NCBI GenBank assembly: GCA_964036315.1
Contig: OZ038511.1
Span: forward strand, 1,479,126 to 1,543,125
Origin: Acanthosepion esculentum
Taxonomy: Eukaryota; Mollusca; Cephalopoda; Sepiida; Sepiidae
Direction of reading: 5' to 3'
DNA: 64,000 nt
In this document: positions 58,621 to 64,000 of the stretch, piece after piece
Position numbering within the stretch: position 1 is the stretch's first letter
How the letters are laid out: each line of letters opens with the position of its first letter
Position numbers and translations under genes: made by a program
The notes under the pieces: generated by a model
Seen by the model: only the letters and a program-made list of their open reading frames with translations
Told to the model about the DNA's origin: nothing
Database searches by the model: none

Positions 58621-59050
58621 GGCAAAAACAGTTGCAGAAATAAAATATTGGGAATTCAAAATTTCAAGATTGCAGGTCTGGATCTGACCTCGAATAGTTT
58701 TTAATTTGCTCACAGAGTTGGTCTGATTCCAAAATATGTGGGGCTATGACATCTAGGAGTAAAGTTGAAAATCCAGACAATTTTATTTTGAAACACTGTA
58801 ATTCGAGAACAGTAATTTTTTCATTTGAACATGAGCTATTGAAAGCTAGAGAGTTGTGTCCCTTTAATTGTTTTTATCAGCCAAGATGATGGAATCCAAA
58901 AACAATTGTGGTAATGAAAACTTGGGAATCCCAAATTTCAGGATTGCAGGTCTGGATCCAGTCTGTAATGTTTTTAATTTGCTCACAAACTCTGCCTGAT
59001 TCCAAAATGGTATATGTTGGACTATGGCCTCTAGGAGTAAAGTCATAAAA
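58621..59050. repeat. Direct repeat, about 155 bp x 2
   Basis: Units 58,621-58,772 and 58,895-59,050 share GATTGCAGGTCTGGATC, TTTTTAATTTGCTCACA, CTGATTCCAAAAT and CTAGGAGTAAAGT. They are about 274 bp apart and about 80% alike. No coding sense in either strand that I can recognise. Confidence 0.8.
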
Positions 59051-60053
59051 GTGTGACACACTGACATTTGCATTTATTATATAGATATACATTTTTATTT
59101 CATTTATCCAATAACAAATAATTCATTATTATTGTCCTTTCATTAAGCTTTTCTTTCTTTTCTGTCACATAACATATTCACCTTCTCTTACATATATGTA
59201 ACATTTTGCTGGCTAAACTTGAAAAAAAAACATTTGTGATGATGCAAGAGACTTTTGGCAATGAAGCTTATTGCAGAACAGCTGTAATAAAATGACAAAT
59301 TTTTAAAAATGGCTGCTGATAGCTTCCATAGTTCTCAGTTTTATCTGAAAATATAAGTGTTGTGTAGGGAAAGAGCCTTGAAAACTAATTATTTCTTAAT
59401 TAGAAAAGTAGCCATAGATGTTTCTGAGGAAGTGTTTTTCAAGCTTAACTTAGCATTTTATGAACACATGCAATTCTCATATGTTCATTGTAGAAAAATT
59501 TGCCAAATAATTTTTTCTTTTACCTGTTAAAACTGTTTCTATTTTTGAAAGGTGTATTCACTTGAAAGTTTTGTAAGAAAAACTAAGATACTTTTTACTT
59601 TTGCTTTTTCATATTTTTCAAACCTATACAATTCAAACAGTTCTCAAACTTCTGGGTCACACATTCTGTTCTGTAAAATTTGTGCATGTAAAAAAAGAAT
59701 TGTTTATTGTCTAAATGAAATGCATTGTTAACTCTAGTGTTGGCTGATTTTATTTCATCTGATCTTTGATGATATTTAACTAAACATAAAATAGTTCCAT
59801 ATTATAAAGAAATGGAAACACTTAGTTAAGAAAAACCTCTTCTGTTTGAATGCAATAATCTATCTTTTATATCATTCCAATGATTTATTTATAAAAAAAT
59901 ATTTTATTTACTTTATGTTTCTGTTTTTCATTCCACTTTAAACTTTTCCTTTTACTTTTACCAAAATAATTGTTTGTTCTTGTAAATTTGGATTTGAAAT
60001 ATCAGGGAAATTTTTATGCGACATCTGAGATTTTTGTGTGATGACATCAAAAT

Positions 60054-60055
<2 letters not shown>
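59051..60055. other. AT-rich DNA, no gene recognised
   Basis: Nothing supported. Confidence 0.6.
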
Positions 60056-60111
<56 letters not shown>

Positions 60112-60229
60112 GTGTGTGTTTGTGTGCCTGTATATTAGTACAAATATAGGTATGTTTATAAATGAGTGTGTACAAGAAATATATATTTGCATGCATAAAA
60201 CAAAATTATATATACACACACACACACAC

Positions 60230-60292
<63 letters not shown>
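60056..60292. repeat. Mirror-arranged (TA)n-TG / CA-(TA)n microsatellites
   Basis: TA run 60,056-60,109 then TGTGTGTTTGTGTG; about 90 bp later ACACACACACAC (60,213-60,229) then TA run 60,232-60,292. The two halves are inverted complements. The right TA run abuts the 3' end of the LINE. Confidence 0.9.
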
Positions 60293-60296
<4 letters not shown>

Positions 60297-60842
60297 GGTT
60301 CACCCTGTACAAGGTCCTGGGGCCACTTGAGATAGTGGGATACAGTAAGAGGCAGTTTATGCAAATAGGAGGGGAAGATAACAGTTAACCTTAAATATGA
60401 ACAGATTAAGATTGCAGTGATAAGGGAAACATCCACTAGGGAGTTAGTTTCACAGAACAGTGATTCATGGGAAGAAGCTGTTTGAGTGGAATTTCTCACC
60501 AATGGAATACAGAGGGAATGTGGATGATTTGTTAAAATGTGAGTGGCATTAGTAGGTTCTGGCCAAAAAGGTTAGAGCTGGTGGAACCAATGAATGCAGT
60601 TTGTCCAAGAACTTTCCATGGAAGTAGTGATAGAGCAGTGTGAAGCTTGCAACATCCCATCTGAGAAAGAGAAAGAGAGAGATTGGAAGGTGGAAAATAA
60701 ATATGGCAACAGTCACTCCATTTTAGGTCTCATCTGGCTCTAGAGCTGTACATTGAACTAACCATTTTCCCTGTCTCATATGTACAAGTTCCACTTTAGG
60801 TCAGAGGTGAGTTTATGGCCCAATTGTTTCTCATGGCACAGC
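60293..60842 (-). pseudogene. LINE C-terminal region and 3' end
   Basis: After the solo LTR the minus strand reads LGHKLTSDLKWN, then VASFTLLYHYFHGKFLDKLH, SLVPPALTF, HSLCIPLVRNSTQTASSH and a decayed end near 60,400. It is colinear with the LINE fragments at 23.9, 31.5 and 45.8 kb. Multiple stops. Confidence 0.8.
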
Positions 60843-60847
60843 CTCCC

Positions 60848-61127
60848 TGTTATGGGAACTTACCTATAATGATAATGGACTCTTCCTGACTCTATAAATA
60901 CTGTGCTTCTCTGAGAGAGAGGGAGGAGGAATGAGTTGAGACCTAACAAGTCAAGACATATTAGTTCACTCTAATCCAGACTGACAGTTCATACTAACAC
61001 CTTCAACTTCTTGTATTATATTTCTGTTGTAATATATCTTTGTTATTTACTACTCTTGTGTTCGTGTTGTTCTTCCTTGGTTCTACCTTGCACCATAACT
61101 GTGGTGTGAGGATATTGGACCATAACA
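60848..61127 (-). mobile_element. Solo LTR with 5-bp target duplication
   Basis: A 280-bp segment begins TGTTATGG and ends CCATAACA, 8-bp perfect inverted termini with TG..CA ends. It is flanked on both sides by CTCCC (60,843-60,847 and 61,128-61,132). It interrupts the LINE reading frame, which resumes as CLHE-like and LGHKLTSDLKWNLY after it. A TATA-like CTCTATAAATAC lies at about 60,890 on the plus strand, so the plus orientation is also possible. No matching internal retroelement is present. Confidence 0.85.
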
Positions 61128-61132
61128 CTCCC

Positions 61133-62972
61133 CATGGAGGCATCCATTCAGTCTGACTTGTAGTAGTTCGGGTTTTGATCAGCAATGATTGAATGTAGCT
61201 AGTTTGGTTTTTGAGGCATTGAATGTAACCAGCCAATTTTCCTTCCACTGAGAAGTTAAAGCAAGATCAGATGGGAGATCAGTCACCAATCTCTGATCAT
61301 CATTAGTTTTGGAGATGCACCTGTATATTGTCATATCATCAGTATATACATTCACAAATAATCTGAGCATATTCTTAGGCATATTTTTTATGTAAGTTAA
61401 AAAGAGGGTTGGTGTGAGAAGTGACCCCTGATGGACACCCACATTGATTGCTAGGACCCTGGGAACTGGCCATTAACTTATCTTCAGGGACTTACCTGTT
61501 AAGAAGGACTTTATAATTGAGAAAACTCTTCCAGTGAATCCTTAGCTGGAGTGCCTGTGTAGCAAACCTTTGTGCCACACCTTGTCAAAAGCTTTCAAAA
61601 TATCTAATGCTATAGTCCTTGACATGTATTTCTCACCAAATTCTCATTAATTCTGTGAGTAATGGTAGTTAGCATATCAGCAGTCGATCAGACTAATCAA
61701 AACCTGTACTGCTTGTCACTCAAGAGGTTGTTTTTATCTAGGTGCTGGATGACCTTCTTTGTTGATTATAACCTCCAAAATCTTGCTAATTATACTGTGG
61801 AGACTGATGGGTCTATATTAAGAGAAGGAAGAGAACTCACCCACATTCTTGAATACTGGGTATACACTTGACACTTTCCACAGATTTGGAAAGGATTTCG
61901 CTTTCAAGCAGCAGTTAAATCCCTTCACTAAGATCAGGGATAATTCTGGGTTGATATTCTTAAGGACAACCACTGGAATATTGTCTGGGACAGTGGCTTT
62001 CTTATGGTCAAGGCTTTTGATAAGTTTTGAGACTTCCTGTGCTGTAATAAAAATATTATTGAGATTGGGCTTGGTGAGTCTTGGGAAGGGGATGGACTTT
62101 GTCATCTAATGTTAAATTTGAGGCAAAGATTGAGGTGAAGAGCTTTGCCATATCTGTCAAGGAAGATATGACGATGAGGCCATTTATAATAGTGGGCATA
62201 GCCACTTTGCCTCTGTTCATAATTTGGCTGGTGACCTTTCAGAATTCTTGGGATTCAATTTGTATCTTTTTTCTTGGCCTGGACTGACTGTACATAGCTA
62301 CACTTTACATTTTCTAGAACTTTCTTGCAGTGATTGCGGGCAGTTCTGAAAAAAATGTAAGAGTCAAACTATACTATTCCTTGCAATAGGTATTGAAGTA
62401 GTGGTTATGGTGAGCTTTGGCTGCAGCACATTCAAGAATCAGCCAGGGCTGCCTATTTTCATTTTAGAGATGTATAAAACTTTCCATTCCTGAAAGGATC
62501 CATTCCATGAAGAGGGCAGCAGTTTTGGAGGCAGAATTCTTTGAAGAAGGTTGAGAGAAGAGAAAAATTGTTCTGTGGAATGGAAAATCAGGGCATGCCT
62601 TTGGTTTGGCATCACTCTGGACACTGACTAAGGAATGGTCTGACATGGTTTGTGGTGGAGTAACACTTTTACTAAGCATTTATCAGGGTAGGATAGGAAG
62701 GCGGTTTGCCTGATATCCTGTTGCATCAGGGACGCAGGTGGATTCTAGAATGATCTGGACCATTTCATAGGAGAAGTCTCTGCAATATCTGCCACCTTCA
62801 TCCATTTTGTTTGAGTGAACTAATCACTCTTCATGGTGGATATTGAAGTCACTACAAATATGAAAGCTAGATGAGAGAAATTTTGTGAGGATATTATCAA
62901 TCCTGTCAGATATTTGATTGAAAATTACCATCTCATTGTCCTGAGGATGATAGAGAGCAAAAAATGAATGTG

Positions 62973-62975
<3 letters not shown>
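61133..62975 (-). pseudogene. LINE endonuclease and reverse transcriptase relic
   Basis: Endonuclease: VPHSFFALYHPQDN, FHICSDFNIHHEE (DFN motif), later SDHSLVSV, the catalytic SDH end (about 62,630). Linker to about 62,110. RT: EVSKLIKSLDHKKATVPDNI (fingers, 61,818-62,105), YRPISL, ALDILKAFDKVWHKGLLH (about 61,560-61,620), GVHQGSLLTPTLFL (about 61,400-61,442) and YTDDMTIY (about 61,330-61,350), one residue off YADD. NWLVTFNASKTKLATFNH follows. RT motifs are well kept but frames are broken by about ten stops and shifts. It would copy LINE RNA at a nicked target if intact. Confidence 0.82.

Positions 62976-63019
<44 letters not shown>
62976..63019. repeat. (TA)n microsatellite
   Basis: TA run at the 5' truncation point of the LINE. 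Confidence 0.95.
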
Positions 63020-63021
<2 letters not shown>

Positions 63022-63348
63022 GGAGAGAGAGATGAATCTATATACGTTCAATAATCTTGTGTTGTTTTTTTCAGTTGGATTTATCAAGACTAAAGATTAT
63101 TGAAGTTATTTGCATTCAACAAAGTCAAGCATCCAGCATCCATTAATATATATAACGAATATGCACACAGAAATCAACACTGTATGGTGATTGGCAGTTT
63201 CATAATCATCAGTCTGAATATTGCTTAAGATGTGAAAATGACAATCATCATGCAATGTTGATTACAATGTCTGTATTTATAAACACATTATCTCTAATAA
63301 TGAGAACTTTTCCTCCATAAATATACCAAATTTTAAACAATATATATA
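63020..63348. other. AT-rich DNA, no gene recognised
   Basis: Nothing supported. Confidence 0.55.
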
Positions 63349-63520
63349 ATGGCTGAGTGGTTAGAACATTCATTTTCTGACCATAAGACCTGAGTTCAAA
63401 TCTCACCAGGGTCAATTTGTTAAGGAGGTGAATCCCTGAAGGAGGCAATCCCGGTGTGTGGTACCACTGGAAAATGCCTGAAAAACATAACACAGGGTAA
63501 CCCAAGCTTTGTATATGAAA
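63349..63520 (+). mobile_element. tRNA-derived SINE, second family
   Basis: A-box TGGCTGAGTGGTTAGAA (63,350) and B-box GAGTTCAAATCTC (63,392-63,404) are spaced as in a tRNA with a serine/leucine-type A-box. The tail has GGAGGCAATCCCGGTGTG and GGGTAACCCAAGC. It does not match the head or tail of the other SINE family. The 3' end is approximate. A true tRNA is excluded because the acceptor stem does not close. Confidence 0.7.
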
Positions 63521-64000
63521 TTGGGTAGATGAAACTTTGGAAGTTGTTGTTAACATGAAGTCACAAGTCATTGTTGCCCAGGGTTTGAGTGTGCTGGCCT
63601 TTTGAAAAAACTGATTATGATAGATTATGCACTATCTCCCCAAAACTGTAACTAAGGTAGTTGCAATATAAACTCACAGGTTCACTGTGTGAGTGCTTAA
63701 CAAACATAAATATTTCTGAGCAAGCAAGGATTGGCTAGCTACAGAAGTGAGTAACCAGACATATATATATGTGTGTGTGTGTGTGTGTTTGTTTGTTTGC
63801 TTTTGGTCCAAAGAAGCTCTTCCAACAAAACTTCTGATATTTTGTTATGTGTTCAGTTTTGGGGAAATGGATGGGAATAAAAATTTTGAGCACCATTAGC
63901 TAATGGCTGGCCACTTGCATTCAAGGATACCTGTCTACTAGGGTGGCTAACTAATCCCTATTACAGATGTTTGCTCAGGTGCATTTTATGTTTGTTCAAC
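63521..64000. other. AT-rich DNA with (TA)n(GT)n run, no gene
   Basis: A short (TA)n(GT)n(GTTT)n run lies at 63,760-63,800. No coding similarity. Confidence 0.6.

Larger units (their letters stand above)
60293..62975 (-). mobile_element. APE-type LINE relic (endonuclease, RT, C-terminus)
   Basis: A minus-strand LINE of about 2.7 kb including a nested solo LTR. It is truncated at 62,975 inside the endonuclease, where a (TA)n tract begins, and ends at 60,293 next to another (TA)n tract. Domain order is endonuclease, reverse transcriptase, C-terminal region. The subfamily matches the fragment at 23.9-24.3 kb. Clade is Jockey/CR1-like by sequence style; a tree would be needed to decide. Confidence 0.82.

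Noticed and set aside
63349..63425. Genuine tRNA gene
   Set aside because: A and B boxes are good but the acceptor and T arms do not fold into a tRNA, and a SINE-like tail follows.

Overview
This is a very AT-rich (roughly 70%), gene-poor stretch of an animal genome. I found no intact host protein gene, no rRNA or genuine tRNA gene, and no CRISPR array or prokaryotic operon. What can be recognised is a graveyard of mobile elements set in AT-rich DNA with many long (TA)n microsatellites. The mix (P-element/THAP9-like transposase, several Tc1/mariner families, Ty3/gypsy, Penelope-like, APE-type LINE, RTE-type LINE, tRNA-derived SINEs, a Helitron-like block) and the abundance of foldback repeats suggest a mollusc, most likely a coleoid cephalopod such as an octopus. 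That is an inference from repeat content, not from a host gene.

Layout. 0-7.3 kb: a SINE tail, two inverted copies of one foldback repeat (2.46-2.67 and 7.02-7.21 kb), and between them a GC-richer Helitron-like block (4.73-7.0 kb) with an ORF carrying an exact 51-codon tandem duplication. 8.3-10.5 kb: a decayed P-element/THAP9-like transposase (minus strand) split by a SINE. 11.1-12.7 kb: a Tc3-like DD34E transposon with about 205-bp terminal repeats of IR/DR type. 12.7-17.4 kb: AT-rich, one 89-bp hairpin. 17.4-20.4 kb: a Ty3/gypsy relic with LTRs, gag, a partial pol, the integrase C-terminus and a polypurine tract. 22.7-23.3 kb: a tRNA-promoter repeat containing a decayed hammerhead-ribozyme core. 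23.3-24.9 kb: a Tc1/mariner relic with a LINE fragment inside it. 25.3-25.9 kb: a relic of another Tc1 family. 28.9-30.1 kb: a Penelope-like GIY-YIG endonuclease end with hammerhead motifs, one of which keeps all three stems. 31.5-32.1 and 45.8-46.4 kb: 5'-truncated LINE ends. 33.1-33.9 and 37.4-37.6 kb: RTE-type relics. 38.6-38.8 kb: a SINE with both head and tail. 52.7-54.1 kb: a second IR/DR Tc1/mariner element. 55.6-56.8 kb: the best-preserved Tc1 element. 60.3-63.0 kb: a larger LINE relic (endonuclease and reverse transcriptase) cut by a solo LTR with a perfect 5-bp target duplication. 63.35 kb: a SINE of another tRNA type.

None of the genes looks functional. Every transposase or polymerase frame carries stops, frameshifts, deletions or lost catalytic residues. 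The most interesting material is RNA-level: hammerhead-like motifs tied to Penelope-like and SINE-like repeats, and long near-perfect foldbacks bordered by (TA)n that could give double-stranded RNA if transcribed. A close match to the CTCF core motif at 40.97 kb is the only candidate host regulatory site that I would rank.
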